Shown here: positions 18,878-26,149 of the stretch, piece after piece
How the letters are laid out: each line of letters begins with the position of its first letter
Numbering within the stretch: the first letter of the stretch is position 1
Assembly (NCBI GenBank): GCA_025924495.1
Contig: JAICIG010000007.1
Span: forward strand, 1 to 40,546
Source of the DNA: Pirellulales bacterium
Lineage (GTDB): Bacteria > Planctomycetota > Planctomycetia > Pirellulales > JAICIG01
DNA length: 40,546 nucleotides
Direction: 5' to 3'
Made by a program: the position numbers and the translations under genes
Notes under the pieces: generated by a model
Seen by the model: only the letters and a program-made list of their open reading frames with translations
The model's database searches: none
What the model was told of the DNA's origin: nothing

Positions 18878-20623
18878 TTAGGCTCCCGATACAGCACGCC
18901 GTTTAAGTACGGTCTGGGGCAGTCGAAAACCCAGGCCGATTGCCATGAGCGCCAGCCCCGAGAGCGCTAAGCCTACAAGCGTTTCCAATGCAGCTTTTAA
19001 ATCGACCGGCCTGTCCGCGACATCGAGGCGCCGCTGGCTGATCCACCAGGGACGCAGCGTGTTAAGGACCTGGTATTCCCGCACATCGATCGGACGGCGC
19101 GACGCGGTCACCGGAAAGGTCGGCTCTGCCGCGGACGAAAACTTCGCGGTTGGAGACCCCCGATCGGTCAGAATATCGAAGATCTCTCGCGGCCGATTCA
19201 CAATTTTTGCGTCGAGCGGCCGGAAGTAGAACCAGCGGTCGTTCAAGAACCGCTCAAGGGGCCACTGCTTCTCGATATACAGCCGTACGGTCTCGACGCT
19301 GAGCGCCGAAAGTTGCACGGCCAGTCCCGCGGCGAGCAGCGCGAACACGGTGCGGCGCCGCATCGCAGCCGCTCCTTGGGGCGCAAATAGCCAGAGCACG
19401 CCGAAGGCCGGCGTCAGGTAGCGCGGCCCCCACGCCGGTTCGCCGACAAAGAAGGACAACGTAGAGATGAAGACCAAATAGATGGCGACGGCGGCAATCG
19501 ACCAGGGGACGAACCAGCGATCGCGATGTCGCCAGCGAAACATCCCGTAGAGCGCAATGCAGACCGGCGGCCAGTACCACAGCGCGCCCGCGCCAGGACT
19601 GATCGTCAGTCCTAGCAAACCGAACAACGGCCGCCCTGGCCAGAGCGGCGCGTATCCGCTCATCTCTTGAGCAATGTTGGTCGCTCCGGGCGGGAACTTA
19701 TAAAGGTCGTAGCCAATGTACGCGGCGATTCCCACACCGAGCCCGGCAAGCATCCAGGCGATGCGCGCGCGCTGGCAGCGTAAGGGAAGCTGCTCGTTGG
19801 CATTGCCGGCGAGAGCAGGCAATAGAAAGATCGCCAGCGGCGGTTTGCAATTGAAGGCGAGGCCCAGCAGCATCCCCGACAGGGCAGCGCCAACGGAGGG
19901 CCGCGATCTACGCGATCCGTGGGCAATCACCACCGCCGCTACGACGGCGAGCGCCCCGAGACAATCATCAAACGTCGTCGTGCCGTAGAACCAGAGGGGC
20001 GAACAAAACACGCCGGCGAGCGCCCAAAGTATCGCAGCCCAGGGTGACTGTCCTTGGCGCTGAAACCACGCGGCGTAAATCACCGCGAGGCTGGCGCAGG
20101 CGACAGCCCCGATGCATGAAAAGAAAAAATGTCTCCGCGGTTCGCTGATCGGTCCCATCCAATCAGCCACCCAAATCGCCACGGCGCCCAGCATGGAATG
20201 CGGAAACCGATAGGTCGTATAGCGATTGCCGTCGCGACCGTGAAATACCAAAAAGCCGATCCGTTCGTCGCGCACGACCGAATCGCCATGTTCGACAAGA
20301 CTTCGCGATACTTCGTACCGCGTCAGGCCGTCGAGGATATCAATCCGGCCCGGCCCCGAGAGGCAGACGACAGCGAGCACAAACACAAAGGCGCCGGCCA
20401 AAGCCAGGCGATACCGGCATCGCTGGCCACGGCTCAAGGTTTCAAGGCCTCTTTGCGGCGCCAGCGAATATGCATCGTCAGCGGCATCGGGGATTTCGCA
20501 TCCCCGACCGATCGCGCCAGTTGTATCGACCGCATCAACTGAGAGGCTGTCGGCGCCCGCCTGCGACCCAGTTGGGGCCAGCGCCAAAGACTCGGAAATG
20601 GGGTCGCTAAGGATTGATGCCAA
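18878..20623 (-). CDS. polytopic membrane protein, probable lipid-linked sugar transferase (GT-C type)
   Basis: The protein has 581 residues and about ten to eleven hydrophobic helices between residues 75 and 570, with a soluble loop near 430-520. The first luminal loop holds RYEVSRSLVEHGDSVVRDER, resembling the acidic first loop of GT-C glycosyltransferases (ArnT/PMT-like), where an Asp/Glu is catalytic. It could therefore move a sugar from a polyprenyl-phosphate carrier, which would suit the neighbouring polyprenol-phosphate-type transferase. The start is TTG at 20623 with AGGT about 8 bases before it; the first 60 residues look disordered, so a later start is possible. The specific family is not recognised with certainty. 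Confidence 0.7.
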   Translation of the reverse strand: MASILSDPISESLALAPTGSQAGADSLSVDAVDTTGAIGRGCEIPDAADDAYSLAPQRGLETLSRGQRCRYRLALAGAFVFVLAVVCLSGPGRIDILDGLTRYEVSRSLVEHGDSVVRDERIGFLVFHGRDGNRYTTYRFPHSMLGAVAIWVADWMGPISEPRRHFFFSCIGAVACASLAVIYAAWFQRQGQSPWAAILWALAGVFCSPLWFYGTTTFDDCLGALAVVAAVVIAHGSRRSRPSVGAALSGMLLGLAFNCKPPLAIFLLPALAGNANEQLPLRCQRARIAWMLAGLGVGIAAYIGYDLYKFPPGATNIAQEMSGYAPLWPGRPLFGLLGLTISPGAGALWYWPPVCIALYGMFRWRHRDRWFVPWSIAAVAIYLVFISTLSFFVGEPAWGPRYLTPAFGVLWLFAPQGAAAMRRRTVFALLAAGLAVQLSALSVETVRLYIEKQWPLERFLNDRWFYFRPLDAKIVNRPREIFDILTDRGSPTAKFSSAAEPTFPVTASRRPIDVREYQVLNTLRPWWISQRRLDVADRPVDLKAALETLVGLALSGLALMAIGLGFRLPQTVLKRRAVSGA

Positions 20624-20920
20624 AGGTCATTACCTGATGTTGTGCAGGCGATTCTGGAAGGAAACGGCCGGTTAACCAGTCCTTCAGGCACAGACGGCAA
20701 TCAGCTTCTCGCGGAGCGCCGTTGCCTGGCGCCAAAACTTTCGGCTGAGAGGTCCGGAAGGATCATTGCAAACCTAGCATGGCCCGCTGGCATTTTTGTC
20801 CGGCCGGAATTCGGCGAGGTAAAGAGCCGTGGTTCGGTTTTTCCGTCCGGCATTTCCAGCCGGGCGAGGCTTAAATTCCAGTGCGGTGAGAAATATTTAG
20901 AGAATTGTTAAAGCCGTCGA

Positions 20921-20949
20921 TTTGACTCGTGGCGAAGCTGAACTAGGGT
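20921..20949 (+). promoter_or_regulatory. possible promoter of the flp leader
   Basis: TTGACT at 20921-20926 is a good -35 box. The -10 candidate TAGGGT about 16 bases later is poor. It lies directly before the hairpin leader, and position rather than sequence is the stronger argument. Confidence 0.35.
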
Positions 20950-20956
20950 TTCGGTA

Positions 20957-20988
20957 GCAGAGACGAACGTAATCACGAACGTCTCTGC
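20957..20988 (+). promoter_or_regulatory. hairpin at the expected 5' end of the flp leader
   Basis: Perfect 9-base arms GCAGAGACG and CGTCTCTGC enclose a 14-base loop. If transcription starts just before it, the hairpin would cap the 5' end of the RNA and could protect it from decay; alternatively it is an operator. No T-run follows. Confidence 0.5.
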
Positions 20989-21111
20989 GGGGGCGGCCGC
21001 GAGGCTGCTCCCGCGTTGGTTTCCCTTCTGCAATTTCTTAACGACACATCTTGTTTCGAAGTTGTAGCAGGGCCTGCGCGAAGCAAAGGCCTGCCGCCTC
21101 TGCATCCTCGA

Positions 21112-21190
21112 AAGGGCAAACCGGTCGAAAGGCCGGGACGCAAAGCCAAGGGCCGGCCGGGTTCGCCCGGACGGAAGCCTGGTTGCCGAA
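21112..21190 (+). ncRNA. c-di-GMP-I (GEMM-I) riboswitch aptamer
   Basis: The RNA shows the conserved GEMM-I sequence in order: GGGCAAACC, a P2 stem (CCGGTC with GGCCGG) closed by a GAAA tetraloop at 21127-21130, GGGACGCAAAGCC at 21135-21147, an adenosine, a P3 stem capped by TTCG (CCGGG 21157-21161 with CCCGG 21166-21170), and GGTTGCCGAA at 21181-21190. GGCA at 21115-21118 pairs with TGCC at 21184-21187 to close P1. In this class c-di-GMP is bound at the junction and the GAAA loop docks into a receptor in P3. It lies 235 bases before the start of the flp pilin gene on the same strand. Confidence 0.92.
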
Positions 21191-21275
21191 AGGGTGTGAA
21201 ATTCGGTTGCCCGCAAGGGCGCCGCCGAGCAAGCACCTCCATTGATCGGCACGTGAGAGCAAGGCGCAAGTTAGT

Positions 21276-21351
21276 CAAATGTGGGTTTAGGAGACGCTCT
21301 GCAGGCCATTGCCGGTTCAACCCGGCATTAGCGCTTCCTGAACCCCATTTG
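21276..21351 (+). promoter_or_regulatory. long imperfect hairpin between aptamer and pilin gene
   Basis: CAAATGTGGGTTTAGGA at 21276-21292 pairs with TCCTGAACCCCATTTG at 21336-21351, allowing one bulge and a G-T pair. A smaller perfect stem TGCCGG/CCGGCA with loop TTCAAC lies inside (about 21310-21327). No T-run follows, so it is not an intrinsic terminator. It may be part of the expression platform of the riboswitch or a stability element. Confidence 0.55.
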
Positions 21352-21424
21352 GAAAAGGTCAGTCCTGTGTCCAGGCCGACGGCGTAATGTCGACCGAGGA
21401 CTACCCAAGAAATAGGAGGATACC

Positions 21425-21610
21425 ATGAAGAATTTCGCTCTGAAGGTGCAACGTTTCCTCGTTTCGGAAGATGGCCCAACCGCGGTTGAATACGCCGTTA
21501 TGTTGGCCCTGATCATCATCGTGTGCTTGACGGCGATTACGAGCGTGGGCAGCAAAGCCAGCGCCGTATTCCAGAACGTCAGCACGTCGCTGGGTACCGC
21601 GAGCTCCTAG
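21425..21610 (+). CDS. flp: Flp-family type IVb pilin
   Basis: This gene encodes the 61-residue subunit of the Flp (tight adherence) pilus. A short basic leader ends with EDGPTAVEYA: cleavage by the prepilin peptidase after Gly17 would leave a mature N-terminus with Glu at the +5 position, as in Flp pilins, and the 20-residue hydrophobic helix AVMLALIIIVCLTAI follows. TAGGAGGA sits 5-6 bases before the ATG, the strongest ribosome binding site seen in the window. The gene lies behind a c-di-GMP riboswitch and before an intrinsic terminator, so it is a single-gene unit. The assembly genes lie 2-14 kb downstream. Confidence 0.96.
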   Translation: MKNFALKVQRFLVSEDGPTAVEYAVMLALIIIVCLTAITSVGSKASAVFQNVSTSLGTASS

Positions 21611-21682
21611 TCTCTCTGAGCTAGGCGCTGGTGATCGAGGCACGAAGCCGGCCGAGCCAGAATACAGCTTTCAACCGTCGAG

Positions 21683-21721
21683 TCCCTTGGGTCGTAGGAC
21701 AACGACCCAAGGGATTTTTTT
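21683..21721 (+). terminator. strong intrinsic terminator of flp
   Basis: A perfect 13-base stem (TCCCTTGGGTCGT with ACGACCCAAGGGA) around a 6-base loop is followed by seven T residues. It lies 73 bases after the flp stop codon and ends the pilin transcript. Confidence 0.95.
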
Positions 21722-21844
21722 GCGCGCTCGTAGCGGCATGTCGTCCGTCGCTCCCTTGCCGCGCGACAAGCCCGGCGCAGCTAGACTTGACTATGGACGG
21801 CGGGATCGCCCGCTGTCGGACTCTGATAAACAAGAGCGCCTACG

Positions 21845-22858
21845 ATGTTCGAGACGCGCGGCGTCGCCGCCAGCTTGACAATATCTGATCACAGCATCGA
21901 CGCACGCGCACTTGCGCTCGGCGGCCGGATAAGCCGCGATGCCGCGATCAAGTGGGGTGCGATCGCCGCAGTCGCACTTGCAGACGTCGTGCTTTGCACG
22001 CGGCAAGGGCTGCATTTTGCCCCGCAGAACTTGCTGCTTCCGGCGCTTTATCTGGCCCTGTTGGGTTTGCCGGCCCTGTATTATGTTCGTCGAGGCGAAA
22101 CGCGATTCGTGCTCTGCCTGGCGACGCTGGCGCAGACCATCGCCTTCATTTCCGCATTCACCGTGCTGATGTACGCCGTGGCAATGATCGGTCGCCCGCT
22201 GTGCGACGGCAAGCTGGCCGCGTTTGACGCGTCGTGGGGCGTCCATGTGCCGGCCATTCGCGAATGGACCCGAGCTCATCCTTGCGTGCGATGGCTGATG
22301 GATGCCGCCTACGGGACCTTGTTGTTTCAGCTTCCGCTGATCATCGTCTTGCTTGGGCTGTTGGGCGATCGTCGCTGCCTGGAGAAGTTCGTCTTGCAAG
22401 ACATTGTGGCTGCGCTAATCACCGTGGCGGCGTTCGCCGCGTTCCCCGCCGACGGTCCGTTCAGTTTTTATGGTTTTCCCGCCTCGCCCGACCAAGCGCA
22501 TTACCTGGATCACTTCCAAGGCCTGCGCAGCGGCGAACTGCGCAGCGTCACCTTGCAGGAAGCCGCCGGGCTCGTGACGTTTCCGTCGTTTCACACCGCC
22601 GAGGCGGTGCTGATGGCCCTGGCCTTTCGCAAGCGACGCGGCTTGTTCCTCGTTTTCGGAAGCCTGAACGCGCTGGTGGCGCTGTCGACGATGACAACCG
22701 GTTGGCATTACTTTGCCGACGTCGTCTCGGGCATCGTCGTTGCCGCGTTGAGCTTCGCAATCGTCGAGGCAGCAGCGCCTTGGGTTTACGGCGCCGAAGA
22801 GGAAAACCGAGGGCCACTCGAATCACTCGACTGCGGCCAACTCGTTGGCCATGGATGA
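21845..22858 (+). CDS. PAP2-superfamily membrane phosphatase/phosphotransferase
   Basis: The protein (337 residues) has about seven hydrophobic helices and the acid phosphatase signature of lipid phosphate phosphatases: PSFHT near residues 247-251 and STMTTGWHYFADVVSG near 280-296, including the catalytic His. The first motif (KxxxxxxRP) is not clear, as in the inositolphosphotransferase-like (Ipt1/Aur1, PAP2_3) branch, which it resembles. It should act on lipid-phosphate head groups at the outer face of the inner membrane. It sits between flp and the prepilin peptidase gene, but a link with pili is not evident. Its last 36 bases overlap the convergent methyltransferase gene. Confidence 0.85.
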   Translation: MFETRGVAASLTISDHSIDARALALGGRISRDAAIKWGAIAAVALADVVLCTRQGLHFAPQNLLLPALYLALLGLPALYYVRRGETRFVLCLATLAQTIAFISAFTVLMYAVAMIGRPLCDGKLAAFDASWGVHVPAIREWTRAHPCVRWLMDAAYGTLLFQLPLIIVLLGLLGDRRCLEKFVLQDIVAALITVAAFAAFPADGPFSFYGFPASPDQAHYLDHFQGLRSGELRSVTLQEAAGLVTFPSFHTAEAVLMALAFRKRRGLFLVFGSLNALVALSTMTTGWHYFADVVSGIVVAALSFAIVEAAAPWVYGAEEENRGPLESLDCGQLVGHG

Positions 22859-23434
22859 ATCTGCCGCAATTTCAATTTCGCCTCGCTCAGGCCGGCGAAA
22901 GACGAACGAATGGTTCAAACCCAATTGAAAACGGCGATGAACGACAAGTTGCAGCCCGGCTCCTACGAAGCAGTCTGGCACGCGCCGCACATCGAAACCG
23001 TAGTGCTCTTCCAGGCTCATACCGTCGATCACCCGCAGAAACTTCAACACCGCCAACAGATAATCGACCGCCGGGGAAGGGACGGTAATCAACACCACGC
23101 CGCCGGGTCGAAGATGTCGTCGGCAGGCCTCGGCCAGAGCCGCTTGGGCCGCGACGGGGATGTGCTCCAGCACGGCCAACATGACGATGGCGTCGAAGGT
23201 CTCGGCGGCGTCAGGCAAGTCCTCGGGAAAGAGCCCTTTGATCAGGCGGCCGGCGGAGGTCGCTCGCGAGCTTTCAATGCCCGGGTCGATGCCAAGATAG
23301 CCGCCCAGCGTCGGCACAAACCGCGCCAGGGCCCCGTCGGCGCAGCCGATATCGAGCACGCGGGCGCCGCGCTTGAGGTAAGGACGAATCTGAGCGATTC
23401 GCCACCATTGCAATAACCGATCGACCGATGTCAT
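22823..23434 (-). CDS. class I SAM-dependent methyltransferase
   Basis: The Rossmann-fold methyltransferase shows motif I ARVLDIGCADGAL near residues 22-34, a FDAIVMLAVLEHIP segment (motif II) and LRPGGVVLITVPSP (post II). Its start MTSVDRLLQWWRI resembles the opening of UbiG-like and polysaccharide-locus methyltransferases. I prefer the ATG at 23434 (203 residues) to 23542, because the extra 36 residues are Pro/Arg-rich and not family-like. It overlaps the convergent PAP2 gene by 36 bases at its 3' end. The substrate cannot be read from the sequence. Confidence 0.82.
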   Translation of the reverse strand: MTSVDRLLQWWRIAQIRPYLKRGARVLDIGCADGALARFVPTLGGYLGIDPGIESSRATSAGRLIKGLFPEDLPDAAETFDAIVMLAVLEHIPVAAQAALAEACRRHLRPGGVVLITVPSPAVDYLLAVLKFLRVIDGMSLEEHYGFDVRRVPDCFVGAGLQLVVHRRFQLGLNHSFVFRRPERGEIEIAADSSMANELAAVE

Positions 23435-23690
23435 CGCTACGTCTCGCCTAAGTGGGCCTGGCGTTACAACCGGCGCCGGCGATCCCCGCTCGCGCCAGGC
23501 AGGTACGCGCGACAGCCATGTCAACCAGTAGGCCACGGCCATCTCGTGTCAAGCTGCGCCGCCCGGCGCTTCGGCATGAGGGCCGGAAAAAGAAAAATCG
23601 ACAGCATCGGCCCGGTTTCTGACCTAGGCTTCCAAGTAGTCGGTTCTTTGTTCGGCACGGGTGTGAGGACATGGAACCAGGAGGAACTCA

Positions 23691-23801
23691 ATGTTTCCGG
23701 TAATTCCGTTGGAAAATCTGGCTGGAGCCGCTCAGGTGCTGCTCACGCTGTTCGCATTGGCGGCAGCCGGCTTGAATTTCCTGTTTTCCGCGCGTGCTTG
23801 A
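23691..23801 (+). CDS. 36-residue single-helix membrane peptide at the head of the tad assembly genes
   Basis: The peptide reads MFPVIPLENLAGAAQ, then a hydrophobic helix (VLLTLFALAAAGLNFLF), ending SARA. It is preceded by CAGGAGGAACTCA before the ATG, an excellent ribosome binding site, and followed after 2 bases by a perfect 20-base palindrome. It lies 68 bases before the prepilin peptidase start on the same strand. No family is recognised. Its size, position and ribosome binding site make it a likely real gene; a role as a small pilus-assembly or membrane regulatory peptide is inference only. Confidence 0.65.
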   Translation: MFPVIPLENLAGAAQVLLTLFALAAAGLNFLFSARA

Positions 23802-23803
23802 AG

Positions 23804-23823
23804 AGGCGGCATGCATGCCGCCT
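23804..23823. repeat. perfect 20-base palindrome AGGCGGCATG/CATGCCGCCT
   Basis: The palindrome has no loop and lies directly after the stop codon of the small peptide gene. No T-run follows, so termination is unlikely. It could be a protein binding site, or an RNA hairpin that separates the peptide from the peptidase gene. Confidence 0.7.
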
Positions 23824-23869
23824 GGCAGGCCGCGCAAGCGACCTCAAAAACACTTGATTGGAGATCGAT

Positions 23870-24439
23870 GTGTTCTCGTCAGCCCCACTAAGCGAAACAT
23901 GGACCGCACATTGGCCCATGTGGTTTGTGACCGTGACCTTGATCGTGGCCGCCGTGATCGACGGTTGGAAGCTCAAGGTGCCGAACTGGCTCACGCTGCC
24001 GATGATCGTCGGCGGCTGGATCTATTGCGGCGCGACCATGGGTTGGGGCGGCCTCGGCTGGAGCCTGACGGCGACGGCGGTCGGCCTGGCGTTGCTGCTG
24101 CCGGCCTACGCGATCGGCGGCATGGGCGCTGGCGACGTCAAGCTATTAGCAGGGGTCGGCGCCTGGCTGGCAGCGCCCATGACCTTGGTCTATGCCTTTT
24201 GCGTGTCGGCATTGATCGGCGGGGCGATCGCCGTGGCGATGGTGCTGTACCGCAAGGCCTGGGATAAACACTTGAGCCAATTCTGGCTGATTACCAATGA
24301 AATTGTGACAATTCGCGATCCCAACCAACTGTCGCACATTGCCGCGCAGCGCAAAAGTTCCATGCTGCTTTTGCCTTACGGCATCCCAATAGCGATCGGT
24401 TCGATCCTGTATTTCGCCTGGATGGGCATGTTGATCTAA
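23870..24439 (+). CDS. tadV: prepilin peptidase of the Tad locus (A24 family)
   Basis: The membrane aspartic peptidase that cleaves the Flp pilin leader. The two catalytic Asp residues are seen at D31 (VAAVIDGWKLKVPN) and D89 in the GMGAGDVK motif (GxGD). Six hydrophobic segments are visible. The enzyme lacks the N-methyltransferase domain of PilD, as CpaA/TadV does, and has a short cytoplasmic insertion at about 125-160. The GTG at 23870 is chosen because GGAG lies 6 bases upstream; a TTG at 23858 is the alternative. The length is 189 residues. It opens the assembly gene group that runs to tadD. Confidence 0.93.
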   Translation: MFSSAPLSETWTAHWPMWFVTVTLIVAAVIDGWKLKVPNWLTLPMIVGGWIYCGATMGWGGLGWSLTATAVGLALLLPAYAIGGMGAGDVKLLAGVGAWLAAPMTLVYAFCVSALIGGAIAVAMVLYRKAWDKHLSQFWLITNEIVTIRDPNQLSHIAAQRKSSMLLLPYGIPIAIGSILYFAWMGMLI

Positions 24440-24857
24440 CCCCAATGGGTTCTTGGGGCAGCCGGAAAACTCTGCCAGTTCTCTCGAAATCGTGCAGAGT
24501 CCATTTTGAATGTGGAGAAGATCTGCCGGTTGTGCCGAAGAAATCGATGCGGACCGCGGAACGCCGCTTGGGCGGACCCGCGCCTCCGAACGCTAGATTC
24601 GCTTGCGGTCGGTTGGATTCGGCGCCGGTTGTAGGACCTGTCCGAATCGGACATATGGTAGCGGTTGTGGTCAAATCGCGGCTGTTGCGGGCAAGGTTCG
24701 ATTCGATCAAGTCATTTGGCAAACGTCGCCAATGTTATTAGTTGGAACGATAGTAACGGCCGATGCCGTGATCGTTCGCGAACCTAGGCAAGAGGTCGCA
24801 CTCGTTCAGGAAAAACGAACCGTGCGAACTCGTTCAGTAGCGGCTTGAGGGGGGGAC
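24440..24857. other. intergenic region before cpaB
   Basis: No gene is supported in these 418 bases. A short hairpin (CCCCAA/TTGGGG at 24440-24458) follows the peptidase stop without a T-run. An operator-like palindrome lies at 24639-24653 and a 10-base palindrome GTTCGCGAAC at 24774-24783. The gap suggests that cpaB and its followers have their own promoter. Confidence 0.4.
24639..24653. promoter_or_regulatory. operator-like palindrome TGTCCGA-A-TCGGACA
   Basis: Perfect 7-base arms around one base, 205 bases before the cpaB start. The size and symmetry suit a dimeric regulator site. No regulator gene is in view and no second copy was found in the window. Confidence 0.3.
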
Positions 24858-25970
24858 ATGCGTCCTAAATCACTTATTCTTTTGGTTCTGGCGTTGGGTT
24901 GCGGGCTGGTCGCTTCGATCGGCATCAACCAGGTGATGGCGAACCGAGGCGCCGCCACGCCAAGCGACGCCGCGGAGACCACTCCGATCTTTGTCGCCCT
25001 GGGAGAAATTGGCATCGGCGATCCGCTCACCGCCGAGATGCTGAAACTCGAGGAATGGCCCAAAACCAAGATTCCAGCGGGCGCCATGAGCAAACTCGAA
25101 GAGGTCGAGGGCCGGCGCTGCAAACAACGCTTCTATCCGGGCGAACCGATTCTGGAAGCGAAACTGCTGGCGCCCGGCGAAAAAGGACAGAGCCCGACGG
25201 ATTTGATTCCCAAGGGTTACCGCGTGGTTTCAATCCGCGTCGATGCGGTCAGCAGCAGCAGCGGCATGATCTTGCCGGGCGATCGCGTTGACGTGCTCGT
25301 CCACGTCGCTGAGAACCAGAGCAAGGGCATCCACCAGGCGCGTACCCAAACGTTCCTGCAAAACGTCAAAGTATTTGCCATCGACGATCTGTTCAGCCGC
25401 AATGATGAGTCGACCGTGTCGGCGAAAACCATCTCGCTGCTGGTCACGCCTGACCAGGCGGAACTTGTCATGTTGGCCACGCAACTAGGGTCCGTTCAGC
25501 TCGTGATGCGGAGTGCAGCCGACGAGGCCGATGAACCGACGACCGGCGCCGACGTGCAGGAATTGTTGAGCGGCGTGAAATCGGGCGGCACGCCTACCGG
25601 CGAGCCGGCCCCATCCAACTTGGATTCGAAAGCAGGGCTCTTGAGCCTGCTGAAAGCGGGCGAACCAGAACCGGTCAAGCCGGCTCCGGCCCCCGCGCCG
25701 GCTCCTGCTCCGGCGGCGGAAAAGCCTGTCCCCGCGCCCAACATTTTTACTATGGTGCTAATTAAGGGCCCGAACGCGGAAACGCTGCATTTCACGGACG
25801 ATAAGGCGCCCCCCGCCCCCGCCCCGCAGAGTTTCACGGCGCCGCCTGCAGCCCAGGAACCGGCCGCCACAGAAGCAACGGCAACGGACGAAGAGACGTC
25901 GACCAGCGAGGAGCAGTCGTCCGACGAGGAAATGCCGGCCGATGACTCGGACTCGTCGTCGAAATCCTAA
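24858..25970 (+). CDS. cpaB: Flp pilus assembly protein CpaB/RcpC
   Basis: CpaB is a periplasmic partner of the Tad secretin. An N-terminal membrane helix (LILLVLALGCGLVASIGI) is followed by a SAF domain at about 42-110 (IFVALGEIGIGDPLT to GEPILEAKLL) and the RcpC-type domain with RVVSIRVDAVSSSSGMILPGDRVDVLVHV. The last third is unusual: a Pro/Ala-rich segment at about 270-298 and a Glu/Ser/Asp-rich acidic tail from about 330 to the end. GAGGGGGGG precedes the ATG. The next gene, the secretin, starts 179 bases later. Confidence 0.93.
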   Translation: MRPKSLILLVLALGCGLVASIGINQVMANRGAATPSDAAETTPIFVALGEIGIGDPLTAEMLKLEEWPKTKIPAGAMSKLEEVEGRRCKQRFYPGEPILEAKLLAPGEKGQSPTDLIPKGYRVVSIRVDAVSSSSGMILPGDRVDVLVHVAENQSKGIHQARTQTFLQNVKVFAIDDLFSRNDESTVSAKTISLLVTPDQAELVMLATQLGSVQLVMRSAADEADEPTTGADVQELLSGVKSGGTPTGEPAPSNLDSKAGLLSLLKAGEPEPVKPAPAPAPAPAPAAEKPVPAPNIFTMVLIKGPNAETLHFTDDKAPPAPAPQSFTAPPAAQEPAATEATATDEETSTSEEQSSDEEMPADDSDSSSKS

Positions 25971-26008
25971 TCACGAACCTTAGCGATCAAATCGAGCAGA
26001 TACCTTGG

Positions 26009-26032
26009 CGAACCGCCGGAGTCGGCGGTTCG
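26009..26032. repeat. hairpin between cpaB and the secretin gene
   Basis: Perfect 9-base arms CGAACCGCC and GGCGGTTCG enclose GGAGTC. No T-run follows, so read-through is likely; it may stabilise the 3' end of the cpaB message or tune relative expression. Confidence 0.5.
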
Positions 26033-26149
26033 TCGCGAAAGTTGAGCATGAATGCCGTGCGCCAAGACGAGCGCAGCGGCCGACCGTCACGGAACGACGG
26101 CTCATGGATGGTGTAAGGCATTAACGGACTAATCCAAGGAAGATCACGG

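Larger units (their letters stand above)
20624..21424 (+). other. long leader and promoter region of the flp pilin gene
   Basis: No protein gene is supported. From left to right the region shows a weak sigma-70-like promoter near 20921-20949, a 9-base hairpin at 20957-20988, a c-di-GMP-I riboswitch aptamer at 21112-21190, a small hairpin at 21211-21222 and a long imperfect hairpin at 21276-21351, before the pilin ribosome binding site at about 21413. Transcription from the suggested promoter would give a 5' leader of roughly 470 bases. Confidence 0.6.

Noticed and set aside
21683..21721. The strong terminator as the expression platform of the riboswitch
   Set aside because: It lies after the pilin stop codon, so it ends the message rather than controlling entry into the gene.
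24445..24741. Open frame of 98 codons between the prepilin peptidase and cpaB
   Set aside because: There is no ribosome binding site, the composition is Arg-rich and no domain is seen. The region looks regulatory.
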